Source: Linnemannia schmuckeri
Taxonomy: Eukaryota; Mortierellomycota; Mortierellomycetes; Mortierellales; Mortierellaceae
DNA length: 64,000 nt
Reading direction: 5' to 3'
Assembly (NCBI GenBank): GCA_029449235.1
Contig: JANATG010000014.1
Coordinates: 1,240,001-1,304,000, forward strand
Every line of letters begins with the position of its first letter. The stretch's first letter is position 1. A program made the translations under genes and the position numbers. Shown here piece by piece: positions 49,701-62,349 of the stretch. The notes under the pieces were generated by a model. It had not been told where the DNA came from, searched no databases, and worked only from the letters and a program-made list of their open reading frames with translations.

Positions 49701-50676
49701 GCGGAGAGAGCTGGCCCTGACTTGGCTTCACGAGGAGTGGTACTACGAAGAAATGAGTCGACGCCAATCGGGTGAAGACATGGATGACCGGGAACCACAA
49801 TATCTATGGTGTCTCTACAAGATTCTCGACGGAATTACATCCGGAACCGATTACGATGCCAAGGATCGAGGTCTAACGCGTTTCCTGCTGGAGGTACCTG
49901 AGCTGCCGGATGGTGCTGTGGACATGATCCAAAAGTATTGCGATGATCCACTGAGAGCCCAGCAGGGCATTGTGTGCTTACGCGATGTTGTGAATCTCCG
50001 CCCACCCAGTCGAGCACGCGCTCTGGAACTGTTACTCAGCTACACGACATACCCCGAAAAATTGCAGAGATCAATGGCGATCGTCATGGCCAAGAAGTGG
50101 TATCTGGAACATTCGACCGTCGGACCCCAAGTAGAGGAGTTTGCGTTGACCCAATTGGACGCGCTCAAGGATTACCCTATCCCGAAACGCGCTACCGATG
50201 CAGCGGTCTCGTTTCAAGAAGGATCCGGTGCTGCTATGGAAGGGGTTGTTCGATTGAGTCCAGAGATTTTGCGCCGAGGTTCTGCTGACGTTGCAGTCGA
50301 GACCGAGGTCAAAGACGAACCCATGGGCAGCCACGACCGTCTCCGCTCGCCTCACGATTCAGGAAACTTAGCAGATGGAGGGTTGTCAGGCGAAGCATAT
50401 GAACAGGCACTGAGAATGGCGCACGATGATATTGCGCGCTTGCTCGAGTTGTACTTTTCACTTTGTGCGAAGAACCACAGTCTTTTGGGAGTGTTGCTGT
50501 CCCAATACATCACATTCGATCCGTTTGTGCAGCGGGTGGTTCGACAGACGATTCATCCCCTTATCAAGTCGATTAAATCAGACTCGACCAAGCTCCTTGC
50601 CCTCATTCGCGATTTCCCGCTGGGTGCAGAGATGCTCGTTCTGAGGATCATTTTCATCTTGACTGACGGAGGTATA

Positions 50677-50717
<41 letters not shown>

Positions 50718-51942
50718 GGAAGAGAATGTTTTGTACTGGAGCTTTTCTTGTGTTTTCGTTTGTCAGCTTTGCTAACGCCAGATTTCTTAACTTCTTTTCA
50801 CTTATTTCTTTTACTATAGTTCGTCCATCACCTGGCTTGGTGAGCGCAGTGCAAGCGGCAGTAATCCAGCACGACTTGAACGCCCGGTTCTTGGTTCCCA
50901 TCATCAGCGGGCTGAACAAGGAAGAAGTCCTGGCCAGTCTACCAAGGATTGTCAGTCTTCTCAAGGGCACCGAGCGGGAACGCAGGACTGTCACAGACGT
51001 GTTCTTGAAACTGCTTTCGGGATCCTCTTCCATTGCAGCGGGGCCAACAGCTACTAACAACAACAGCGGGCCTGGTGTGTCGGGACTATCAGGTCAACAA
51101 AATGGAGTGACTGTGGGGCAGACTGGTAGCAACGGGGACTTGACCAGACGTGACAGTAATGCTGGTGCAGCACAGGTTGGCGGTGTCAGTATCCAAGCTC
51201 GTGGCCCTGTACTGTCGCCCTCAGAATTGTTGATCCAGCTTCATCTGATGGAGGATGTTGTCGGATGGAAGGCTGCCTGTGAAGGTAATACTCACATACA
51301 ATATTCACACAGAGAGGTTTTCTCGAGCGCTTATCTTTTCTTTTTAACTAAACTAACATCCTCACCTCACCCCCTTTTCATATGATAATGATAAACTTAG
51401 CAATGGATATCTGCTTCCACCACCCCGAGATCTACAAATCGGAAATCATCGCCGTGGTCCTGCAACAACTCCTCGACATGCCCAACATCCCCTCACTCTT
51501 CATGCGCACCGTCATCCAAGCCATAACGCTCTACAAGAATCTGATTGGATTCGTCAACAGTATGATCCTGGCCCGCATGATTCAAAAGAATGTCTGGTCC
51601 CGCCCCGTTCTCTGGAAGGGCTTTGTCCGGTGCGCGAAGATGATGCAACCGACCAGCGCCAGTGTGATTGCTAGTCTGCCACGTCAACAGCTGAAGGAAG
51701 TTTTGGCAATGGAGCCGTCGTTGAAGGAGTCCGTGGATGCGTATCAGAAGGCGAAATCTTCAGGACGGAGGGTTGGTGGTGGCGCCGCCAAGCAGTTGAA
51801 TGTTCATAATGTCGCTTCTTTGCCACCGGCAGCGCCTGGATCCGGATCGGGATCAGGGCCAGGAGGAGCAGTAGGGGGAGATAATGAGAGTAGTAGGGGT
51901 CTAGAGACGGATGAGAGGATAGCTGTTGCGGGAGATTCATAA
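46770..51942 (+). CDS. SYMPK: Symplekin/Pta1, mRNA 3'-end processing scaffold
   Basis: Nine exons: 46770-47046, 47168-47282, 47381-47564, 47695-47810, 47930-48118, 48230-48674, 48760-50671, 50820-51284 and 51401-51942, giving 1414 residues. Symplekin (Pta1 in yeast) is the scaffold of the nuclear cleavage and polyadenylation machinery. The N-terminal HEAT region (about 1-310) includes VVKRAVQTCASIYPVVFQI, ILLAICKYMQTVVQIQS and LSLNKVSSTHPFLN, which match the family pattern. A collagen-like PGPPGPPGPPGPP stretch lies near 383-400 and a Pro/His-rich segment near 455-520. The conserved C-terminal domain (about 1040-1310) includes ILTDGVRPSPGLVSAVQ, GLNKEEVLASLPRIV, LSPSELLIQLHLME and WKGFVRCAKMMQP. 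Splice phases agree throughout, although the 47565-47694 intron is less certain because a tiny exon could lie inside it. The C-terminal tail is Gly/Ser-rich. AATAAA is at 51962-51967. Confidence 0.93.
50679..50713 (+). repeat. 35-nt poly-T run inside symplekin intron 7
   Basis: A pure T homopolymer begins seven nt after the 5' splice site of the 148-nt intron 50672-50819. Translated in the exon frame it gives a false poly-Phe stretch. Confidence 0.95.
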
Positions 51943-52069
51943 GTTCCAGCACCAAAACCCAAATAAACCCGAAAATAATAACGCATGCCATTTTTAAACA
52001 CAGCAAAATCAAACATTGTACTATCCTTAGTGTGAAAATGCAAAAAAAAAAAAAGTGGATTTTATGATG

Positions 52070-54437
52070 CTACAACACCGATGGGAAATCTCGCCGTTTG
52101 GGACTATTGGCGGCATTTTTAGGGTTGTCCCTGTATTGCTTCAACAGATCATTAAGTCGACCCCACAGGACACAGCTCTCATCAGCAACAATCGCAGTCT
52201 TGACCGTCTCCTCAACATCCAGATCTGGGTATTTTTCCTTCAACGCCACAGCGGTCGCACGGGCGTCCCTGATGAGATGCTCGCGCTTCTTTTGCAAATT
52301 GCTGACTTTCCGCCGGATCGAGTCTGTGGTCCGTTCGGGGAGGAAATCTCGTTGAATAAATGTCCATTGGTTGCCGTGCGTCAGAATTCCCTGTTCGAGT
52401 AACCGGATATCTGCCTCGTCCCAGAACCGGGCTGGTTCGACTTTGATGGAGGAGTGTTCGGGGAGAGACTGCCATTTGGTGATACAGGTGCTGGCGTCGA
52501 ATCCAGGGCCGATGTGTTCTGCGATCCAGGACCAATCGATGGAGTGCCCTGAGCGTTCTTGGAGTTGTTGTTGGCCAACGAGGCGGCGGAGACGTAGCGT
52601 CCGATCGGCGTTCCACAAAAGTCCTGTTCCTTGCTCGTTAGGGTCTTCATCCTCGTTATTGTTGTCAGAATACGGATGAGTGGCTGTAGTGGTCGAGGCG
52701 ATGGTCTCCTGAATTGCGCGGGTTGGCTCCTGTACTGCTGGGAGTGTTGTCATCGTCGCCATCGCCTCGGTATCAGCTTTAGCAGCATCAGCTGCCTCTT
52801 GCAAGAGAAACTTCTTGCCCCGCCCTCTGACTTTCCGCTTTCCATCCCTCGCAGCTTCCAGTGCCTTCAGCTCCTTCTTACTCAGTCGCTTGATCGGATG
52901 CTCCCTGTTGTTCTTGAACAAGATGTCGTAATCCTCCTCGGTCGGCGTAACCCCCATCTCCTGAGCTCTTTCAGCCCAGATAGGCATATGGCTGTACTTC
53001 ATTAAGACCAGACTCAACCGTGCAGCTTCCTTGTCTGTCCACTCGCCATGGATCTTTGTCCCCTTCTCCAGCGACACAATCTCGATGGTTTCACTTTCAC
53101 TCGACTGCTCCTCCACTTTCGGCTTCTCCTGGATTCCACTCACATGGTAGTACTCGATCTCGACATCCTCGTCGTTTACATCGGGCTTAACTTCATTTCT
53201 GATCTTTGTCCAGCCAGAGAACAACCCATACCGCTCCACAGCCTCAAAAAGCGCCTTGTGCTCTTCGTCCGTCCAGGTCGTCAACTTTTGTCGCGTCTCT
53301 TTTGCTCCTCCTGTAGCAGCCACAACAGCAGACTCATCATCTTCGTCATCCTCCAGATCCTCATCGTCCAGATTCAAGGCTTCTCCTGCTGCTGCCGCAT
53401 CCTTCAGCCTCTTTTCTTTGAGTTCAAGTCTTTTCCGGGCCCGGGCAGCCTTGATCGTCTCCGAGACATAACTAACCGTTTCCAGCTTGACCCAGCCTGG
53501 CGCATCCTTGAGGGCATGGTTGACCAACAGCTTGAAAGCCTTCCGACACTCGACCGCCGTCTTGGTCTTGACCTCTGCCGCAAATTCCTTCCAATCCAAC
53601 TTGTGTGTCTCCGCCGACAGAGACGAATCCTGAGCCGCCTCCTTACCTAACCGAATCCATGCCGCCCAGAACGCGTCCATCTCATAGGGTGTCCAAGACA
53701 AGGACTGCGACGTCGTAATGATCCCCTTGATCCTGTACTTGCCATTTCCAAGCGTTCTCCATTGATTCTGACACGCCACAATCTTGGCATCTAACGCGAT
53801 CGCAATATCGGACCATTTCGCGCCATCCTCGACCATCTGGTTCAGCTTTGCAAACATGGCGGGCGTCCAATTGCGTAGTGCTGGATCCAAAGCTGTATAG
53901 TACCGATCTGAACAGGCAGAGGTCGAACGGCCCATGAAATGACTGATGGATTCCCAGGTCCGGTTTCCCTTCCGAAGCTCGAGTAGTTTCTCGTCCAGCT
54001 CTGGTGTCCATCTTGTGTTCCGAGAGTTCCTTGGTTTACGCGACAACGGTTTTATCACTGGCGACTATTTAATTGTTATGAAAATATGTTAATTCACGTA
54101 GGCAATCATAATGCAGGATATTATTTAATATCAAAAATATATTTACCTTTCCGATACTCGGTGCTTTAGATTCTAACTCGGCAGGACTTTCAGGAATAGA
54201 GGTAGTATTTTTAGTCATAGGGGTATTATGAAACGGTCTCCGAGGCGTGGCAGCGGTGGTGGTAGAAGTAGGAGTAGCAGTAAGGCGGGGTGAGGCTGAT
54301 ATCCGTCTCAGGGCCATGGCCGGCACGGCGGTTCCCGAGACTGAGACCGTAGAGGAAGAAGAATGGTTGAGAAGGAGTGGTCGTAGGGGGGAAGTGGTGG
54401 TGGGTAGTGAGCGCCAAAGCGCCTGTGTGAATGTCAT
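52070..54437 (-). CDS. Seven-repeat Myb-like protein with probable mitochondrial presequence
   Basis: Exons 54437-54147 and 54064-52070 join through an 82-nt intron to give 761 residues. ATG at 54437 is the first in frame; upstream there is only a GTG. The first 82 residues contain seven Arg, one Lys and no Asp or Glu, and include MTFTQALWRSLP and RRPFHNTP, a composition and motif typical of fungal mitochondrial presequences. Myb/SANT-like repeats start near residues 116 (RWTPELDEKLLELRK), 165 (NWTPAMFAKLNQM), 220 (SWTPYEMDAF), 360 (TWTDEEHKALFEAVERYG), 439 (EWTDKEAARLSLVL), 580 (LLWNADRTLRLRRL) and 644 (FWDEADIRLLEQGI). The whole protein is a chain of helical DNA-binding-like units. A role in mitochondrial DNA or RNA metabolism is inferred only. 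A nuclear factor with a misleading N-terminus, or one using a downstream start, is the alternative. Confidence 0.85.
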
Positions 54438-54754
54438 TTCTGTCGTATTTCTCCTTGAAGGGCTGTCGCTGGTTGTTATGAAGGAGGTGTGAAGGGTTGT
54501 GAATGAGGCTCGGTGGTGGTAGTGATGGCGTGACAAGGAGGGGAGAGCAACGGGTGTGAGCGACACGAGAAGGGTACAGGAAAAAAGACAAAAGGGTTAA
54601 AGTGCGAAGGGTTTGTTTACGAGCCAGTTATGTGAGGTAAACGACAGTCACGTAAGTTGCTTTTGGCAAAAGTCAAGAGAGATGATCAGCTTGTGAACAA
54701 GTCCAGACAACTGCATACCTCCTACTACTGCTCACGCATACCCGCATCATCCTC
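54438..54754. promoter_or_regulatory. Bidirectional promoter interval, Myb-like gene / NAT9
   Basis: Only 317 bp separate the divergent start codons. No TATA box was recognised. The region must hold both promoters and both 5' UTRs. Confidence 0.5.
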
Positions 54755-57036
54755 ATGCTTGACAACGAGAATCTCGTCCTGGTACCCTCTCTCATTCTTG
54801 CTCACTGAATTCCAATTGACGACGAATAGGACGAAGCAGAATGGCTGGCTCACCTACTTCTATTGTCAAACTCATACTTTAAACCGCTTGACTCTCTTTT
54901 CGGTCCGACGCTCGAAATAAAAAATAGGTCGGACAAAAGTGTGTCCTGGTACCTTACCTGAAGCGCCATGTCGAGCACTACAATAAGTGGATGCAGTCTC
55001 CCGAACTGTTGGGTAAATTGCAAAATGTTGCTTCGTTACGAGTAACCATGCCTTTTTGTCTACAGACAATCACTTTGATTGGATCTAATATTATCAATTC
55101 TACGCAAAAACTCTTTTATTTTTTACTTACTAGAGATGACCGCGTCGGAGCCATTGACGATCGAGGAAGAGTTTGAGATGCAAGAGTCGTGGCGTATCGA
55201 TGAGAACAGTAGGTTGTCTATGATGTGTTTCTCCCTCCCTCTTTGTGTGCTTATGCCCCTCCCTCTTTACCTGCACAGGACTGATATCTATTTCGACGCC
55301 CGTTGCACAGACATGAAAAAACGTGGCGAAATCTTTTCACCCCTCTTGGTTCGATCCATGCCTCTTCGACCTATGCTAACCATCACCACCACCCATGCTT
55401 TATCTCACTTTCTGTATTCCTCTTATCCTCCCCCAATAAACTAGAGTGCACATTTATCATCCTGGCACGAGAAACCCCTGATCAAGAGATCACTCCCGAG
55501 AACGCCCTTTCCCAACGTAAGAAGACTTTGACGCGTCTTTTTTTTTTTATATCAATCCTTAGTTCAAACGTCAAAATGACTAGACCCGTAGCATATCACT
55601 CGCCTCCCCTTAGCCCTTTCGCCTAACATTATATTCATTTCTCTTGTTGTCGCTTTTTGATGTAGCAATGGTCGGGGATGTGAATCTGTTCTTCAATGAC
55701 CACGATGACCCTCACTCTGCCGAGATTGAAATCATGATCGCTGGTACGTCTAAGGAGGCTTTTTTTTTTTTTTTTGAGTTATGATCATGAAACTTTTCCT
55801 TCTTCCCTCCTTTTGGGGATATGTGCGTGAATGTACCGCCTTGATTATTCTCACACAGGAGGGCACAGAGTATTTATTACTCGTTTTTGTGCCATTATCT
55901 GTTTTATACCACTGCGTGTTCTGACCACAGAAATCGACAGAGCACTTGAATAATGCCACGCTGTGTCTCCAAATGACTCAAAACAAAAACTAAATGCGTG
56001 TGTGTGTGCTTCGACATTCGATTCAATTAGAGGCAAGTTACAGACGCAAAGGAATGGGACTCGAGGCTCTCCGCATGATGATGACCTATGGTACAGTACA
56101 ACTAACCTGAAAGAGTTTCATTTTTTTTGGAGATGTCATGGCGCGGAATAAGATGGCATGTCAATAAACAGACAACAGCATGCTAGTGGAATGGCTCAAA
56201 TGGATCTGTAACACCCTTTTACAATGACAAAATTTGCTCACAAACATTTTTTTTAATATTCTTCCCGTTGCTGCCATCTCCTTCCTCTGCTCCTGTCTGA
56301 TCTGTCCTTGCTCCCTCCCTGATCTCCTTTCCGTCACCGTTCTGCCCATGCGCTAATTCCCCTCCCTGTTTGTCCTTCTCTCTGTCGTCCTTCTCCCTGT
56401 CTGCATTTGATATTAATTGTTGGGTGGATGGGCATGCACAATGATTTTTTTGTTTATTTATCTCCTTTCCTTTCTACCTTGTCCTCTCCCTTTTCTGGTG
56501 TCGTTTATGCCATTTCTGATGTCGACTTCTTTCTTTCATGTGTATTTGTTTGTCGTCTCTTCGTGCTCCAAACTATAGCATATCAATCCTTGGGGACGAA
56601 GAGGATCACGGCCAAAATCTCGACTGAGAACAAGGGCTCGATCCAACTGTTTCTTACTCAGCTCGGGTTTGTTCAGATTAGTTACTCTCAGATCTTTGAG
56701 GAAGTGACCCTGGAACGGGTCTTGACCGTTTCAGGCTCATCTCTTTCTTCCACTACTTTTGCGCCCTCTGCTTTGAACGAAGTAAACGGCGCGGAGGACA
56801 CGACAAAAATGGTGCATTCCTCCTCGTCGTCGTTGGAGAAAACTGGTGTTGAGGAAACCGAGACTGAGGAGTCCGACAACAAGAATAGCTTCAGCGTTGT
56901 CTTTTCTTCAACGCCGGCGGACGGCACGAACAAGAACGATGAAGAAGGAGGGGATTGGATTCAGGAGCCTGCCACGACTGCAGTCTTTGAGACTTTGGAG
57001 TTGAATGCTGCGGACCTTGACCACCAGCGCGAGTGA
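54755..57036 (+). CDS. NAT9: NAT9-type N-acetyltransferase (GNAT family)
   Basis: Seven small exons: 54755-54781, 54928-55012, 55134-55208, 55445-55516, 55666-55743, 56031-56090 and 56579-57036, giving 284 residues. The 27-nt first exon supplies MLDNENLVL, which joins VGQKCVLVPY exactly as the NAT9 N-terminus requires. Family signatures follow in order: YNKWMQSPELL, TASEPLTIEEEFEMQESW, MVGDVNLFFNDHDDPH, EIEIMIA, the acetyl-CoA motif RRKGMG (residues 117-122), AKISTENKGSIQLF, and LGFVQISYSQIFEEVTL. NAT9 is a GNAT acetyltransferase; the name records a proposed tubulin substrate. A Ser/Glu-rich acidic tail of about 95 residues extends past the usual C-terminus (human NAT9 has about 207 residues). 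The last intron, 56091-56578, is the longest in the gene at 488 nt. This gene cannot be found as one open frame and rests on the splice model. Confidence 0.92.
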
Positions 57037-60000
57037 CCGTTGGATAGTTAGATAATTTAGATCAAAGTTATAACATTCCTTTTTAAAGAATGCAGAGTTG
57101 GACAAAAAACAAAGGGTCTAGCCACTTTTGCACCTTTTGTTCCTCCTCGGTAGTTCTCGTGCAAAATTAATGAAAAGTCGACAAGATAGAGTTGGGGCTA
57201 GAAAATAGCGGCTGAGTGAAAAAGTGACAGAGGACAGGAACAGAATAGGAAATGTTGTCCATGCATGCTAATTTTTTTTATCAATCTAATTGTCTCTCCC
57301 AGTGCTGTACGCCATTCCGCTATTGTTTCCTCTAGCATTTTGCGCCTTACCTACCGTTGCCGTACGCCATTGACACGTTTCGTCTTTCTTTGTGAATCTT
57401 GTTAATTCACTCCATAGCAGGGACAAAGGACGAGATCTATACAGACAGGGTCGTGATGACTCAAGAACAGGAGAAGAGGAGAGGCATCGCAATTTAGGGT
57501 CCTGCAGGTAGAGAGGGGGGAGGGTCCTTTCTCGATTGTTAAAAATTTCCCTCAGGCACAGAGAGTGAGTGCTCGAAGAAAGCAAACTCCTGCCGAGGAA
57601 TTCTTTGTTTCCAGAGAGAGAGAAAGAGAAAAAAAATCTACAGTACATGCCATTTTGCCTCTCTCTTTCGATTTTTCCACAATCGACAATCCACCTGCTA
57701 TGCCAATGGCAGCCTCTGATCATTGGCCTGGGGGTGGTGGTCAGGGTCAGTGGCTCTCTTTCTGTGACGCAGAGCAATAAGAAAAGGCGAGGGGTCGTGT
57801 ACCTCTCTCGATCATAGATGTCAAAAATCTCACCTCGAACTCGAAAAAAAAAAGGTTAATGGGAGTGAGCTAGGCCGATCTACATAACGCCGAGTCATCC
57901 AAGAGAAGATAGAAAAAAGTGAAAAAAAGGAGTTTGTCTGTTCTGGCTGTCCTACTTGTTTCACTCAAAATAAAATGCCCTCAACATGGAATCGGTACCC
58001 TCGTGGGTAAACTGACGCTGACTTGGCACCTGCACCAAAAAATACAACTTTTGCTCTTGACTCGCAAATTGGTAGCCGCAACCACGCTGGTGTTGCCTCT
58101 TACATCAGTGCTCTCAAACTACCGCATCATTCGTGGATCTGATCAAAGGTGTTTGATGGTCAGCATCGTAATGTATGGTCAGTGTGTCTTCGCGTTCTCT
58201 TTTCTTCCTAGATGTATCATTCGATGATAGCAAAAGGAAGGATTCAGGGTGTTTGATAGCTGACAAGCGATATAGAGTGGAAATAAGGATAAGTATTAAG
58301 AAGTATGTGAGGTTTTCCTGGAGAAGTCAGGTAAAAAGCATTAGCGTTTTTTTCCTTCACATCATCCAGTCATGCACTTTCATTCAAGGCTTTTTGTTCC
58401 GTCTATCTGCTTCGCCACTACTTGGAATGATAGGACTTGTGCGAGAGAATAGATTAAAGTAGAGCCGTTATCCCTTCACCACATGGTCCATTTGCTTAGC
58501 GTCAATCTTGAACAAAGGAAGTTAGCGCCCTCCTCTTCAGCATCATTGTCAATGGATTCACTCGCTGCCCGGAAGAAGAATGCCAAATAGCAATGCTAAT
58601 GTGATGTGCGCCATCCCAATGGCCAAAAAAGAAGGAAAAAGGGCTATCAAATTCCCCTTTTCCCTTCTTCCATAAATTATGGTCCGACCCTGCCTTTCCC
58701 TTTTCATTTATTAAACTAAGAACTCAGTGACGAGTACTCCAAAGTAAACGTGCCAGAATGTCCATCTGGCCCTCCTTTTCCCTTATTTCATTATTTTGTC
58801 TTTCGCCTTTGGCCAATCTCAGTGACCACAGTACCCTGCCTTTTATTTTCTTGTTTATTCACCCCTCAGGGTGTATTGAGTTGATTGTGTTTTGTATGGT
58901 CAAAACAAACAAGGGTTTTTTACCATCATGGATAATCATAAATCTAGACAAATTGTAACAGACTCAATCTGTTTTCTCCTTGCGTATTGTTTTGTTGTAG
59001 GAAAAGGCATAACTTACTCTTGCCATGAACACCATGGCTGTCCCCATCCCTACCACATATACATAACCACCTCAACCATCTGCGTCACTTTTTTTCCCTT
59101 GTTGAATGTCCCTCCTGTACTCGGAGATAATGCAAAAAGGGAGGAGGAACAACAAAAGCCTCATGTCAAACTGAAGGCATCCTCATCTTCCGCTACTGCT
59201 ACATTCATATCTCCAACCCTTTTCTCTCTCTGCCTCTCTCCCCCTTCCAACCCTGCCCTTTCAATCGATAGTGAGTGAAGTGAGGGAAATAGTAACATAC
59301 ACATGTGGGAGAAACAGAGAATAAAAGAGAGTTTCATCTGCCTGGTTCGTTTAGCCGACCAAAAGGTTCATCGTCAACAAGAAGAAGTTATCATTTTTCA
59401 TTCTTAAATTGCACAAAAGAAGGGAGCTAAGTGGCCGATCTTCCTTATTTCCTCTTTTTCTACTACTTCTTTCGGTTCCTCCTCCTTAGAGGGGAACGAC
59501 TTAATGAGTGAAAATGAGCCAGGCGGACAAGTAGTAGTCGACGTTAAAGAAAAGAAATTCACTATTAGAACAAAGTTTGGCACTGGTTCTGCCAAATTAG
59601 GCCATTAGATTGATTGCTTAGGAGGATAGATAAACGGTAGGCAAGAACAAAGGGCATGGTAGAGCTGGTGGTTTAGCTTTTGACATTATGTACCATGGAT
59701 CCATCTTATGGTCTGATTTACAGCAAAGGCACTGGATTGAACCATCACCACTACCATCACTACCACAATGGACTGAGGGAGCTATGTCCAACTATTTCTT
59801 TTAGTTCTCCTTGTCCATTTGAGTAAAGAACGGAAATTATGTTTGGCGCATGGCAAATGTTTAATTTTCTTCCTGTGTACAACAGTGAGGATGCGGGGGG
59901 AGAGGATCTCGCATGAAGAAAAATATACTTTCGTAGGAGTACACAACCAAATAAGAAGCAGACATCATGCCGCAAGGAGAAATAAAGTGATCGGTTGTGT

Positions 60001-62211
60001 GTGCAAATCAGCTCGGAAATGAGTGAAATGTCACACAGGACATAGTAAAACGGTCGAGGAGCAGGCAAAAAAAAAAAAATAAAAAAAAATAAAAAAAAAA
60101 AAAAGAGAGAGAGCAGGAGAACGAAAAGTTCAAGGGTAAACAAGGTACTTTGATAGGATACAATTAAGCAGACATTTCGCATTCCATCTCTGCGACATGC
60201 TTTTTGTTAGCCAGCAAAATGATATACAGATAAGAGTGAGTGAGCGTAATTAGCGCAATGAAGGAGAGAGTGTACTTATCTCTCATTACGCCTCCATTGT
60301 ACCCTATTCGCAACAAACTGCGCGTTTGCCTTGTTATTGCTCTTTCTCGCATTCTACGCCCTAGTCTGTGCTGAATAAGAGCGAGAGAAAGGGTCTAGGA
60401 TGAAAGGCATCGCCTAGTCGTTTATCCACATCAGAGAAAGAACAAAGCGATCATTTGTGAACACTGTAATCAAGCTGCCTTGATGACATCCCCTATGTAC
60501 ACAGTCCACAAACACAAAGAAAACAAAAGAGGAAAAGGCGCAAGAAACACCATCCTTTATCCCCGCATATTGCAATTAGTTTTTCTATGAACTTCATCAT
60601 GGCTTCTGAACCCTGAAGGATAGACAGATAGAGCACGAATGAGAGAAAAAGGGGCAATATGGACAATAGATGAAGGACAATGGAGATGGGTAAGTCGAAG
60701 GGCGCTCTTTGATGGATTGCATTGTGCTTTTTTTTTTTTTTTTTTACTGTGAGGCGATGGAGCGGGCAGTCATGATAATACAGACAGAAGAGCCGTGGAT
60801 TATACCTTTACAAAGGGTCCATCTCAATCATCAGAACTAGCTTTGAATCGAGAGATGGGCTTGAGTGCGTCAGAGAGCAAGGGTACCAGACCAAGGGGGA
60901 AAAAAAGGTGGTCAATTAACTAGAAACATACCCCTCCTTCCCTTTCTCCCCTCTTCTCCCTCAATTAAAACGTTCTATACGTTCCACCATCGACGGTAGA
61001 ACTTGACCTCGCTACTGCTCCTCACAATTCACCCTACCCTCTTCATAACTAAGAGAATTTCCTTTATGTTTGTGATGAAGAGAAGGAGAGAAGGAGAGAA
61101 GGAACCTCATTTAGTGGATGGTTCAGATGGTGCAAAGCAAATTGGAACCATCACACATATCTTTTCATGATGTTTATTTTTCGCAAGCCTGTTCTCTACT
61201 CCAAGGCGTCGAAAAAGACAATGGGCAGGTGAGTAAGTTTATGATCCATAAGGGCAATAGAGGAGGAGGACAGGGGCCACATCGGACGGAAAAAAAGAAA
61301 ATGGTCCTCGCGCGCTTTTTTGCCTTTTTGGTTCATTTTATTTCCTTTTTTCCTGTATTCTGTTTTGTGAGCACCGAGCCACCAAGTAAAGTTAAGAAGT
61401 GCCCAACACCGATTGAAAAATGAGAGCAAAGACATATGGATGATAATGTGTGTGCCAGCCTCCGAGGGGGAGTAAGAGTAAAGAGGACGGGGTTACAGGG
61501 GATAAAGAGACTAGGATAGGGCTAATGTCTCTTAGTTTGTATACGGTAAGTGGGAATGACTGAGGGGAGGGCGTTGATGTTTTGTTTGTGTTCCTTTCTC
61601 GTCTTGTTTTTTCCCGGCCGCAATGTCCATTAAGGAAATTGAAAATTGTCCAGCTGGCCCATCTCGCACTCCCCAAGCGATGCACCCTGGCAGGGCATCT
61701 CATTACAACTGAGCGCATGGATTGGTCTTGGTTAATATTTGTAACTGTGGTAGAATGGGAGGACATGGTATTTTAAAGTCGTTTTAGCAGGCTGGTTTCA
61801 CAAGTCAGGCACAAAAGACAGGCAACTGATTTTCTTATTCAATCAATGCCATTGATCATCAAAGCAAGAGGTTTTTTTTTGGATGTATGTATTGCCCCTT
61901 CACTTGGACAGGGTGCCTGAGCAAATTTGACACACAGCGAAAGGAGAACTGACAGAGCGACAAACAGACAGACAACCAGACAGACAAACAGACAGACAGA
62001 CAGGGGACAGGGGCAAAGCAGGGAGGGGAAAGGGGCAAAGCAGGGAGGGGAAAGGAAATGGATGCAGTCCATCCACTCTCCACTTCTCAAACGCGCCCTG
62101 TTTGTTTTTCTTATGGACCATAAATTACAATTGAATCGAAGCAATAACAATTGCACTCTACTGTAATTAACGACAACAGAAATGGTTCATCCACCTTCAA
62201 CCTCCCCTTAG
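57037..62211. other. 5.2-kb spacer between NAT9 and the secreted protein gene
   Basis: No coding region could be supported. Frames are short and lack recognisable motifs. Simple repeats include an A-rich tract at about 60069-60104 and (GACA)n-like repeats near 61960-62002. No RNA gene or mobile element was recognised. Confidence 0.6.
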
Positions 62212-62219
62212 TATAAATA
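62212..62219 (+). promoter_or_regulatory. TATA box of the secreted protein gene
   Basis: TATAAATA lies 131 nt before the ATG at 62350, followed by a CT/CA-rich leader. It is the clearest core promoter in the window, and its form suits a highly expressed or inducible gene. Confidence 0.7.
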
Positions 62220-62349
62220 CCCTCGACCATCCACATCTTCCTCAATCCTCATCAGCCTCATCATCTTCTCTCCTCTCTTCTCCTCCTCTCCTCAACAACA
62301 ATAACACCTCTTCTCTCTTCTCTCAGAGACAATCATCTCAACCCTCAAA

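Noticed and set aside
50668..50775. Extension of the symplekin exon as a poly-Phe C-terminus
   Set aside because: The frame reads through a GT-AG intron containing T35. Splicing at 50671/50820 restores the conserved ILTDGVRPSPGLV.
55349..55358. GGTTCGATCC B-box-like match
   Set aside because: It lies inside a NAT9 intron with no pairing flanks and no A box.
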